Shown here: in pieces, positions 23,064-33,775 of the stretch
Layout: each line of letters begins with the position of its first letter
How positions within the stretch are numbered: the stretch's first letter is position 1
Assembly: GCA_037367405.1 (NCBI GenBank)
Contig: JAZKJV010004146.1
Location: 434,001 to 498,000 of the forward strand
DNA from: Ottelia alismoides
Taxonomy: Eukaryota; Streptophyta; Magnoliopsida; Alismatales; Hydrocharitaceae
Length of the DNA stretch: 64,000 nt
Reading direction: 5' to 3'
Translations under genes and position numbers: made by a program
The notes under the pieces: generated by a model
Told to the model about the DNA's origin: nothing
The model's database searches: none
The model's input: only the letters and a program-made list of their open reading frames with translations

Positions 23064-24041
23064 TGTTGTATTTAAAGTAAGTAATTTAGATTTTAATTGG
23101 AAAACCTATGTAATTACTATAAGAGTCAATTTGATTTCAATTGGGAAATCAAATGGCTTGGAGGGAAAGTTGGGAATTCTCAAATTTTAAACATGGAAAA
23201 GCTTGGGTGGAAGTTTAGTACCATACCTAATATCTCTAAACTTTTGGTGGGCTTATATATGAGTTCACATCCCAAGCTCTTGTAGCAAAAGTAGAGAGAA
23301 GGAATGGAGGGTCACACACACGTGTGCGCGCTTCGCTCGGGCACTGGCTCGGGCACTGGCACCGACACCGGCTCGGGCTCGGGCCCAGGAGAGTCAATTC
23401 GGATCTCGGATCTCGATACTTTTACTGCAGGTTTCATTTGATTGGTCAATTAAATTAATCAAACCCATTGAAAGGCATTTTCAGAATTCAAAAGTTACCG
23501 CACGCTAGAGCACACGAGGTTCTTTTTATACCCCTTCCCCCACACCGTTTTTCTTCACTCGTAAGAAAAACTCTCTCTCACGCCGCCGCCTGTGCTATCT
23601 GTTCCCACCGCATTTGCGACCTGATCTTCTCAGCTGCAAGTTCTCGGAAGTACTTTCGAGGACGGTCTCGTCGGTGTGCACGAACGAAGACCGTGGACCG
23701 TCGTATTATCATGGGAGCGGATCGTCAGTACCCTTCTCACTGGTATTGTGGGGGCGATATACTCTCTAAGGATCGTCCATTTTATGGATGCTTCGGTGAT
23801 TTCTAACCTTATTCTTCTTTTACTTTGTTTGCCGCAATTTGTTTATTGCTTTATTTTCTCTGGATCACGTCCTAATTCTTGTTTCCAATTGTTTAATTGG
23901 TTTCTGTTTGCATTACGTAATTGGATAATGGATGGGAAATGCATGATTAAAATGGTGTTAATCTGTAATGCTTTTCCATTAATTCATTTTAACCCATTTA
24001 GTTACTATTTAATATATACATTAATGATCATGTTTATAAAA
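23064..24041 (+). repeat. 5' LTR of Copia D
   Basis: Matches 29399-30410 in blocks but lacks about 90 bp present there (29755-29845) and is clearly more diverged than the other LTR pairs in this window. TATA-like tttttata at 23523-23530. A short cactggctcgggcac repeat lies near 23340. Confidence 0.82.
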
Positions 24042-24060
24042 ATCTTAGAGAGGATATCCG
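24042..24060 (+). other. Worn primer binding site of Copia D
   Basis: atcttagagagg just after the 5' LTR is a degenerate match to the tggtatcagagc-type site. Position supports the call more than sequence does. Confidence 0.35.
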
Positions 24061-26000
24061 GAACCAGTTTTAAAATCATGTCAGAAACAATGTTTACATC
24101 GAGGGTGGATATGATGGGTATGCTTGAGAAATTTGGTGGTCAAAACTTTAAGCGTTGGCAACAACACATGAAGATCTGGTTAACCACCATAAGACAAATC
24201 TCTATACTTGAAACTGACTCTCCTACGATGGAAACGGAAAACCCCACACCCGATAGCCAGAAGACGCAATCCATGTGGAAGGAACGAGATCGTATATGTC
24301 ATGGTTGTATCTTGTTGGCCATGTCTAACACGTTGTTTGACGTATATTGTTCATTCACACAGACTGCGAAGGGGCTACTGGAAGATTTGGATCGGAAATA
24401 TAATACCGAAGATCTCAATATTGAGAAATACTCTATGGCCAAGTTTTTAAAGTTTTCCATGACCGAAGGAAAGTCGATTTCTGAACAGGCACATGAGTTT
24501 TTACTCCTATTCCATGATTTAGAAGATGCTGAAATGAAACTTCCAGAAAAGTTTCAGGTCATGTGCATCATAGAAAAATTCCCCAAGTCTTGAGAAGACT
24601 TCGGTATGACCCTGAAATACAGGAAGAGAAAAATTTCTATGGATGACTTGATGGTGGCAATTGACATAGAGGAGGAACACATGAAACAAAAGCATGTGCT
24701 TCCTGTCGATATTCAGACTAAGGTCAATTTCATGACATCGAATGGAAAGGATAAGAAGGAAAAGGGTACTAATAACAATAATGAAATCAAAGAGCAAGAT
24801 CCAGAAAAAGGTAAAGAATAAACCATGCTGGCACTGTAATCAGGTTGGCCATTGGAAGAAGGATTGTCCGTCCTTAAAGGCTCAATCTAAGGCTGCAGAC
24901 GGAAGTCCACAAGTGAATATAATAACCATGAGACTTGGGGCTAACAAGGGGTATGTCTCTTTAAAACCTGAACTATACCATATTCATGATCCAAATGTGT
25001 GGCTCGTGGATACGAGAGTCAATGTAAATATTTGTTCTGACAGAACTTTGTTTTCTTCTTATCAGACGTGCAGTAGTGGGATTGTGAAGATGGGGAACGA
25101 TTCTTTAGCCAGGGTGCTAGGGTCAGGACAAATTAACTTGAGGTTCTCGTCTGGACGTTGCACATGGTGCTGCATGTTCCTGACATCAAGAAGAACGTTT
25201 TATGTGGCTCTATCTTAATTAGAAATTATTTTGAATTGAACTTTGAATGTAATAAAGTTGTCATTCTGAGACATGGCATTTTTTATGGAAAATGCTATTT
25301 GGCTTATTTTGATTTATTGTTTAAAATTAGATGTGAGTCAATAAACATTGATGAAATAAATGTTTTAAGTTCTGAATGTTCTAATTCTATGTCTCTTGTA
25401 GTTAATAATCTAGAATATTGTGATCTATAGCATGGTAGATTGGGGCATGTAAACTTAAATTCAATTAAAAGAATACTGAATTTAGAGTTGATCCATAAAC
25501 ACACTATTGATAAAACTTTAAAATGTAAAATCTGTGTGCAAGGTAAGACACCTGGGAAGTCTTTTCAGTTTGTCTCTAGATATAGTGAAATGATCTAGTG
25601 CACACAGATATCTGTGAGTTTAATGGTGTGTTGACCTGAGACAATAAGAAATAATTTATCACATTTATAGATGATGACAGTAGATATCGATATGCGTATC
25701 TAATGAAAACCAAGGATGGAGCCTTAGAAAAATTTCTTATATTCAAGAATGAGGCTGAGACACAAACAGGAAAAGTGCTTAAATGCCTTAGGTCAGATAG
25801 GGGAGGTGAATATACCTCTAACTTGTTTGATGAACAATGCTAATCATTTGGCATAGTTCATGAAGTTACTGCTCCATATTCACCGCAATCAAATGGGATA
25901 ACAGAACGGAAAAATAGAACCTTAACTGATATGATCAATGCTCTCGTACAGAGTTCTGGACTTCCAACCTATATGTGGAGAGAAGCCTTGAATTTGGCTT

Positions 26001-26150
26001 GCCAAGAATCTGGGTAGCGACTTCGTATCAAAAGACCTCGGATCATTGGGGAATAAGTATCATTGGGGGTTCAGGAGAGACTCATCCTACTCATAGGGGA
26101 ATAAGTATCAAAAGACCTCGGATAGCCAAGGATCTGGGTAGCGACTTCGT
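26001..26150. repeat. Paired 26-bp repeats at integrase deletion
   Basis: gccaagaatctgggtagcga... (26001-26026) recurs as gccaaggatctgggtagcga... (26125-26150). Between them, ataagtatca and aaaagacctcggat each also appear twice. Upstream sequence is integrase (SGLPTYMWREALNLA) and downstream is the linker before reverse transcriptase, so the integrase C-terminus is missing here. Confidence 0.7.
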
Positions 26151-26793
26151 TGTCTACCAGATCGAGGGTGATCCACCAAGTTACAAGGAAGTCATGGCTT
26201 CTTCTAAAGCAAAACAATGGAAGGAAGCCATCAAATCTGAGATGGATTCCATTATGGCTAATGGAACTTGGGAGCTGGTTGATTTACCCAAAGAGTGCTC
26301 TACCATTGAGTGCAAGTGTGTGTTTAAGAGAAAGCTTAGGCCTGATGCATTAATTGAAAAGTATAAAGCCAGATTAGTTGCCAAGGGCTTTAGACAAAAG
26401 GAAGGTATCGATTATTTTGATACTTATTCCCCTATGAGTAGGATGACCACAATCCATATGCTCATAGAATTGGCATCTGTATATGATCTCTCTATCCACC
26501 AGATGGATGTGAAGACCGCCTTCTTGCATGGTGATCTTGAGGAGTAGATCTATATGAATCAACCTGATGGGCGTGTGACTCCTGGGAATGAGGGTAAGGT
26601 TTGCAAACTTGTTAAATCCCTTTATGGATTGAAATAAGCACCGAAGCAGTGGCATGAAAAATTTGACAAAATTATTTTATCATGCGACTTTAAGGTTCAT
26701 GAATCCGATAAATGTGTCTATTCCAATGTGAAAGGTAATGAGTGTATTGTCTTGTGCCTGTATGTTGATGACATACTTTTATTTGGATCAAAT

Positions 26794-27907
26794 GCAACAA
26801 GGACCTCAAACAAGAACCTTTCTATCGGGAAGAAAAAAAGAGAGATGGTTCAAAGCTGCTCTCTTTTACTTACTCATAATTACGTACGGCCTTCGAATGA
26901 GACAGGGGCTCAGGGAAAACCTCTTGAAAAAAGAAAAGACCTATTTTGATAGTGATATCCAATACTACAACACTCAATTTCGAGTCAGGCCTCGACATCC
27001 AAGGAAGAGAGCCTAAATGGATCACAAATAGTCTCAAGTTTCAGGCATGTTCTGGTTCTGCTTCAGCTTCAGCCTCAGATGGCTAAAGTTCTTGAGCTTG
27101 CGGGACGGCTTAGTGACAGGACTGTCCTCGCTACCTGCTCCTCTGTCGCGCTATGAATCACTATTCTGATTCTCTTGACGGATGAGATCCAATCCTCAGT
27201 CTGCATTCATACGCATATAATTCCCTCTTCAAATGGTCTTTGTCTAGCTTCGCCTGATGTCTCGGATGCTTCAGGAAAGAAAATCATTGTTCTGGGCACC
27301 CATAGAGATTCTTTTGAATTGAAATCCGAATAAGATATATCACTTCAAGTGGCTTTTTTGAACATTCAAAAGAACAAATAAGGAAGCAATTGGTTCGAAT
27401 TTGTCCAATTGGTACACCTGGGAACAATATTTGCTTATTATTATGACGATTTTCATCCACCCTATTCAATTTCTATATTTCTTTGAGATTCAAAGACTAA
27501 ATAATGACACTCAAATCGAGAATAGATCTATAGGTTCCATACCTTGTTATAGAACTCATGCTTCAAAGAAATCTCAGATAGAGTCGACGAATGAAGCAAA
27601 TTCATTAACAATTTACAGATGAAGTGAGAAAAAAGAATGCATTTACTTCTCTTCCTTATCTTGCATAGTGGCTTTGTCGTTGGGTTTAGGGCCTTCCGGC
27701 GAGCATTCAGAAGAAAGGGAATGAGCGCAGTGATGGATGATTGATCTGATATATGTGTGTCAACTTCAGGCTTTGTGTGTGGCTTTCTTTTCATTATTGA
27801 TATCAAATTGTATGCTATACTTCACGATGACACATAATTAATTAATCTGTAACGGAAAGTGGTAGAGGGACGAAACTAACGGGCTTCGACTGCATGCAGC
27901 GAAGGTG
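26794..27907. other. Foreign insertion with plastid ycf4-cemA spacer DNA
   Basis: The Copia reading frame stops fitting after ...ggatcaaatgcaac and resumes at gattaatgagactaagg. In between, the part at about 27440-27660 matches what I know of the plastid spacer before cemA: accttgttatagaactcatg, tcgacgaatgaagcaaattc, and then aaaaaagaatgcatttactt followed by cttccttatcttgcat, the first codons of cemA (KKNAFTSLPYLA). The gene breaks off there. The left part (26800-27400) has the look of organelle DNA, perhaps mitochondrial, but I cannot place it. Most likely a nuclear integrant of organelle DNA captured at a break. Confidence 0.6.
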
Positions 27908-29387
27908 GTGCGATTAATGAGACTAAGGCATTCTTAAGTAGCAGGTTTGAGATGAAGGACATGGGTGTTGCTGATGTGATCTTGGGTCTCAAACTGACAA
28001 GGTCAGTTGATAGGATCGTAATTTATCAATCTCACTATGTTGAGAAGGTACTTGAGAAATTTGGATATCAAGATTTCAAAGCTGTAGCCACTCCTTTTGA
28101 TTCATTCAAAACGCTGTTTAAGAATAAAAGTGGAGTACTTGTAGCTCAGCTAAGGTATTCACAAGTGATAGGAAGTTTAATGTATCTTGCAAATTGCACG
28201 AGACCTGATATTTCATTTTCGATTGCAAAGCTGAGTAGATACACTAGCTGTCCTGACTGTACTCACTGGGAGGCTCTGGATCGAGTACTAAAGTACTTGA
28301 AGGGAACTATTTCCTTTAGTTTGCATTATGGTAGACATCCATCTGTACTGGAAGGATATAGTGATGCAAGATGGATAGGGAAAATAGAGGAGTCTGGGAG
28401 TAATGGTGTTACTGGGTATGTCTTTACTCTTATAGGCGATGCAGTCTCCTGGAGGTCTGTGAAGCAGATCATTCTAGCTCGATCCACTTTTGAGGCCGAG
28501 CTGTGTGCTTTGGACACCACTGGAATTGAGACTGAATGGCTAAGGGAACTTCTATTTGAAATTTCCATGGTAGGTCAACCAGTTCTTGAGATCTTGGTAC
28601 ATTGTAATAATATGACCACAATTGCCAAGATCAAGAGTTTAAAGTTCAATCAGAAAACAAGAAGACACATACAGATCATACTTAAGATGTTAAGGGATTC
28701 GGTGTCTCGAGGGGTGTTGGTTGTGGATTTTGTTGATCCAAAGACAACATGACAGATCCGTTGACTAAGGGACTTGATAGATCTTTAGTTCTAAAGTCTA
28801 GGCTTGGGATGGGATTGAGACTCATTGGGAGTTCCTCTACAGTATCAACCCAACCTATCTGAGTGGAGATCCCACAAAGTAGGTTCAGCATGTAATAACA
28901 AGCTATTTAGAGAACTGGTTGGCACTCTTAGTTTAATACTTATGCATGAGTGTCTTATCCCTAAAAGCTTGAGTGCCATTTAAGCTGCAAGTTTAGGAAG
29001 AGCGTAGGCTCTGAATGGGTTCAAGCCTTTGGACATGATGTTAGCAGTGCATCTTTGGAGAATGCCACCTATGTGAATGTTACTGTAGGTTGCAGTTAAA
29101 GGAAGATGGTCTTTCCTGAACACACTCATGAAACACGATAAGGGTGCATGGCCTTTAAGAGCACCAACCCTGAAGATTGTATTAAGAACAATGCTTTGTT
29201 GTTTCTATCGTATACTTTAACACCAAGATCTGAAGTTCAAGGCGTAGTTCACTTCGTTCCTATTAAAGTGAAAGTAGTAAATTGATGTAGAGGTTCAAAT
29301 CAGAAGGTACCTTTACTAAAATCAAAGTGTGGCAGTCGAAAGATGTGTTTTAACTCTCTTTGAATCTCTTTTTCAAATTGGTGAATT

Positions 29388-29398
29388 CGTGGGGGGAT
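29388..29398 (+). other. Polypurine tract of Copia D
   Basis: gtggggggat, a purine-rich run ending next to the 3' LTR. Confidence 0.6.
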
Positions 29399-30410
29399 TG
29401 TTGTATTTTAGGTTTTAATTGGAAAACCTATGTAATTACTATAAGAGTCAATTTGGTTTCAATTAGGAATTCAAATGGCTCGGAGGGAAAGTTGGGAATT
29501 CCCAAATTTGAAACATGGAAAAGTTTGGTTGGAAGTTTAGTACCATACCCAATATCTCTAAACTTTTGATGTGCTTACCCCAAGCTCTTGTAGCAATAGT
29601 AGAGAGGAGGAATGGAGGGACACACACACACACACACGTGCGCGTGCTCCGTCTTCGGCACTAGCACGGGCTCGGACTCGGGAGAGTCAATTCGGATCTT
29701 GGATCTCGTTCCTTTACTGCAGGTTTCATTTGATTGGTCAATTAAATTAATCAGACGGATTAATTTGAACTCGATCGAAATGGGAATCTGACTCGTTCTA
29801 AACGGCTCGTTTTAGCCACGGTTTTGGAATCCGAAGAGACATGCCCATTGAGGGGCATTTTCAAAAGGTACCGCGTGCTAGGGGCACACGAGCTTCTTTT
29901 TATACCCCTTCCCCCACGCCGTTTTCTTCACTCGCAAGAAAAACTCTCTCTCATGCCGCCACATGTGCTCTCTATTCCCATCGTATTTGCGACCTGATCT
30001 TCTCAGGTGCAAGTTCTTGAAGGTATTTTCGAGGACGGTCTCGTCGGTGTGCGTGGACGAAGACCGTGGACCGTCGTATCCTGAAAGCGGATCGCGAGTA
30101 CCATTCACCCAGTATTGTAGGGGTGATATCCTCTCTAAGGACAATACATTTTATGGACGCTTTGGTGATTTCTAACCTTATTCTTCTTTTACTTTGTTTG
30201 CCGCAATTTATTTATTGATTTACTTTCTCTGGATCACGCCCTAATTCTTGTTTCCAATTGTTTAATTGTTTTCTGTTTGCATTACGTAATTAGATAATGG
30301 ATGAGAAATGCATGATTAAAATGATGTTAATCTGTAATGTTTTTCCGTTAATTCATTTGAATCCGTGTAATTACTGTTTAATATATAGATTGATGATCCT
30401 GTTTACAACA
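29399..30410 (+). repeat. 3' LTR of Copia D
   Basis: 1,012 bp, the more complete of the pair. TATA-like tttttata near 29897. An (ac)n run lies at about 29620-29640. Confidence 0.82.
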
Positions 30411-32190
30411 GAATCAAGATCAACACTGATGTTTAGTTTGAATATACGTCGGAATAAATTCCCTAAAATTCGACATTTGTTGAACGTCTATTATTATTCA
30501 ATTTACACGACGTTTTAATTGTAAATGCCGAAAAGATATTTCTTTCGACATTAACATACGTCGAATATATTAATATATATAATAAAAATTTTCCTATACG
30601 AGCGCATTTTATCCTGATCCTTTTAACCATATTCTCTCATCGAACCTTCTGCCTTCTTCTTCACCTCCCACAGTGGTCCCCTCCCTCAGGAAAAGTACAC
30701 GCATTGAACCTCACGGCCACACCGCCTCCGTTTGCGGGATCGCCTCCTGCACGACGAGTAATGCCATCGTCATTCCATCCCAAAGGTATATATATGACCC
30801 TAACCCATCTTGTCCCTGATGAATATGTGATTCATCACTCTAACAGTTGAAAATAGAGCTTTGTTCCCAAGTATTTAGATGCATATTTCTACTTATATTG
30901 CATAATTAGCATTCATGCATGTGTAAATAATATATGCATTTTAGCATTCATATTTGCATTAAATAAGAAGCCCATTCCACTTGTAAATATTCACCTATAT
31001 ATTCACCATATTTCACCTATTTGTATATATTTTATATTAACTCCAAATCCAATAAAATTAACTCTGTAGTGTATATATTACTAAGACTAATTAAAGAAAA
31101 ATATCAAAAAAAATACTAACTTGTAAAATTGACCAATAAAACCCCAATCCAAGTTTGAAACTAGAAGCCTTAAAATGCACATATCTCTCCCATACAACCT
31201 CCGAATTAGGTCTACTCACTTTTAAAGTAATTTACATTCAAAGATCTTCCAAACAAGACTAATTTCATTAAAATCGTAGCTCGTATGTAAAACTTGGATT
31301 TTGAGCCCCTTTTGTATATTGTACATATTGACCAAAATGCCCTTGTATTTTTTTAATTATTAAAAATCCAAAAAAAATAGATTAAGTTGTAAATATTCTT
31401 TTCATATTTTCTCTAACTTTATTTTAATTTTTCTCTTATTGAAAAATGACAAAAAATTGCAAAAGACAAAAATGTGGTATTTTATACCTATAAGGTACCA
31501 CCCAAAAATACATTTTATACAGATAATTTCATTTGATTTTCAGCCCTTCACTAAAGTTGTAGATCTCATCGAGACGAGCAATTTTTGTGTTGACAACTTT
31601 TTTATTTAATCCCTTTTGTTATTTCTTTTTTATTTTTCTTTACATTTATTTTTTGAATTTTTTAGGAGCGACATGTGGTAGCTCCTGGAGCCGCCACATG
31701 TCACCCTATTTTTTATTATTTTCGGATTTATTTTATTATTTTAGGATTTATTATTATTATTATTTTACTGTTGGTATTTTAATTATTTTTAGTAGCCTAC
31801 TATATTATTTTATTAATAATTTATTTTATCCCCCTTTTACAAATTCTCTACTTACCTTCCACTCCAAGTCACCACTTCCTCCACCATCCCTCTATCTTCT
31901 CCACCTCTTTTCTAACTTCCCCCTCCTCTTTATATTCTCATCCCCTCCTCCATTGTTCATCATCCGCCATAATCGAGAGAGAAAGGGAACCACCAGCTCA
32001 GCCTACTCGATGGTGATAGCGATCGAGTAAGTCTTCAACGCGACGACGGTTTCCATCCTATTTCGAGAGATCTGAGGTAGAGAGATCGACCTCGTCGCAG
32101 CCGCATCCAAGCTGCATAGCTTCTCCGATTTTTTGCCGAGTCGGATCGAGGCCAAGATGATGAGAGCCGCACATCGCAGCTCTACCTGGC
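30411..32190. other. CACTA body, left part
   Basis: Subterminal words (acgtcgga, attcgacattt, acgacgtttt, tacgtcgaata) fill 30430-30570. At 30640-30790 a GC-richer patch ends caaaggtatat and looks like an exon with a splice donor, followed by AT-rich intron-like DNA. At 31850-32210 a C/T-rich and then mixed stretch ends ccacaggtaagt, a second donor-like site. These may be pieces of a captured host gene. No protein family is recognised. Confidence 0.4.
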
Positions 32191-33230
32191 AAAACCACAG
32201 GTAAGTATTCTCTATCTTTACCTTGTCATTTTTTATCTCACATTATTTGTTCATCTTGTTTGTCACCAAAATATTTCACATCTAATCACCAAAAATTCAT
32301 CACTATAACCTCTCTCACACACACTTTTCCTTCATTGCATTTCATTTACTGTTTACATTGAAAAAATTACAACAAAAAAATACAAAAAAAAATCAAAAAA
32401 GGAGAACAGGAGGAAGCAGTTGCCGTCGCTCCCCCTGCCTCCACGTTGTCGTCCTCTGCCCGGCGGCATCCCAGCCACACGGCCTAGCCGCGCCCTTGCC
32501 GCCCGACGCTGTTGACCCAGCAGCACGACCTCGCTGCGGTGCTCAGCCGCAGACTGCCCAGGCCACCGTGCTTCATCCTCGACCGGTGCGCGCACCTCCC
32601 GCTTACGGTCGTGCGTAGCCGCTATCCACCATTTTCGAGATAAGTGAGGTCAAGGCCCTTTAACCTTCAGGTGACAGCTGTAGGAGACGAGTTGAGCAAC
32701 GACAACCTCAAGGTGAGATCCGGTGGTCCGCACCACCGTCACGAGTTTCACGACGCTCGTTGAGCTTCGGAGCACACACCGTCTCCTTGAAGCGACAATC
32801 GGAGTGCATCATTGCTCCTCTAAAAATCCGATGATCCTCACAGATAAGTACTCTATCTTTATCTTGCCATTTTATTTTATCTAACAATTTTTTTATTGTT
32901 CATCACCAAAACATTTCATAAACACCACCACACTCACAAACATCATCTCATTTCTATCACCACATTTTTCACCACACAACATCACACACAAATCACATCA
33001 CCAACATCACCTCATTCATTTTCTTTACACAGACATCTTCGTTGCATTTCTACATCACTTCAACACAACAACCATCATCACCATCCTAATCATCTACCTC
33101 TTCAAATATCCATTCACTGTTAAACAAAATAACTAAAAATATAAAAAATCAAAATACAAAAAAAATAATTTTGCGTCCCGCCATCGCTGCCCGTCGTCAG
33201 CCCCCTGGCGATCGGCTGCCGCACCGCGCC
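32190..33230. repeat. Diverged tandem duplication in CACTA body
   Basis: Unit one (about 32190-32480) and unit two (about 32840-33230) share blocks in the same order: taagtaytctatcttta, cttgycatttt, gttcatc..accaaaa.atttca, cttcrttgcattt, ttcactgtt, and an A-rich run of aaaatacaaaaaaaa ahead of GC-rich DNA. Each unit starts at a donor-like site and ends in a GC-rich patch. Confidence 0.6.
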
Positions 33231-33775
33231 GCTCTGCCACCACTTCCATCCCCCACACGCTGCCGCGTCGGGCACCGACGCCGCCTCCCACACCTCTTTG
33301 CCCGCGACGCGTGGCACCCCAGCAGCCTTGCGTGCCGCTCTGCCCAACAGCGAGCGCGCGCGACAGAGCATCACCGCACACCTCCAGTGCGACGCGCTTT
33401 CACCTCCAGCGCCAGGACATCCACGCGCGGGCACCGACGTCGCCAGCGGCTGCCAGTGCGTGCCTCGCCCCGGCCCGCGCCACCCACGCTACCGCCTTGG
33501 TCGTGCCTCGCTCGCGTCTTCACCGCCGAACCGCCACATGCCGCGGCGCTGCGCCGCCACGCATTCGCGCAGGCGCGCCCCACCGCAGTCAGTCCCGTGC
33601 GCCACGCACAACCGCCCTCCTCCCCGCGCTGCCAGCACCGCCATCCTGCCCCCTCGCGTAGTAGTCGTCGTCGACCGCGTCGCCCCAGGCCTTCACCCCC
33701 AAGCGCCCTCGCCTCGATGCGCGCCACCTGCGGTGGACGCCCCTCGCGCCGCCTCTTTTCTGCCCTAGCGTTAAA
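33165..33775. repeat. GC-rich island
   Basis: About 600 bp of very high GC inside otherwise AT-rich DNA, full of cgcc, gccg and ccgc words. Several overlapping frames are open on both strands and read as Arg/Pro/Ala-rich. They show no conserved motif and I do not call them genes. Confidence 0.6.

Larger units (their letters stand above)
24110..28752 (+). pseudogene. Copia D gag-pol, broken
   Basis: Gag runs from about 24110 (MLEKFGGQNFKRWQQHMKIW) to a TGA at 24591-24593 where Trp is expected (PKS-stop-EDF), then on to the CCHC knuckle CWHCNQVGHWKKDC in another frame (about 24830). The protease motif reads WLVDTRVNVNIC, with the normal Gly-Ala after Asp-Thr lost. Integrase is full of stops (25430-25960). 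Reverse transcriptase restarts near 26150 (QMDVKTAFLHGDLEE, then TAG) to LCLYVDDILLFGSNAT, is cut by foreign DNA, and resumes at about 27908 with FEMKDMGVADVILGLKL. RNase H (28100-28750) is open (GYSDARWIG, STFEAELCALDT). No part is functional. Confidence 0.82.
23064..30410 (+). mobile_element. Full-length Ty1/copia retrotransposon (D)
   Basis: LTRs at 23064-24041 and 29399-30410 (TGTTGTATTT start, ACAACA or its mutated form at the end). The flanks gaatt (23059-23063) and gaatc (30411-30415) give a 5-bp duplication with one mismatch. Internal order is gag, protease, integrase, reverse transcriptase, RNase H. Three structural changes stand out: a deletion of about 90 bp in the 5' LTR relative to the 3' LTR, a deletion with local rearrangement in integrase (about 26001-26150), and a foreign insertion of about 1.1 kb in reverse transcriptase (about 26794-27907). 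Confidence 0.85.

Noticed and set aside
27284..27469. Minus-strand 61-codon frame in the organelle-like insert
   Set aside because: It does not match a plastid gene I can name; the clear plastid signal is on the + strand.
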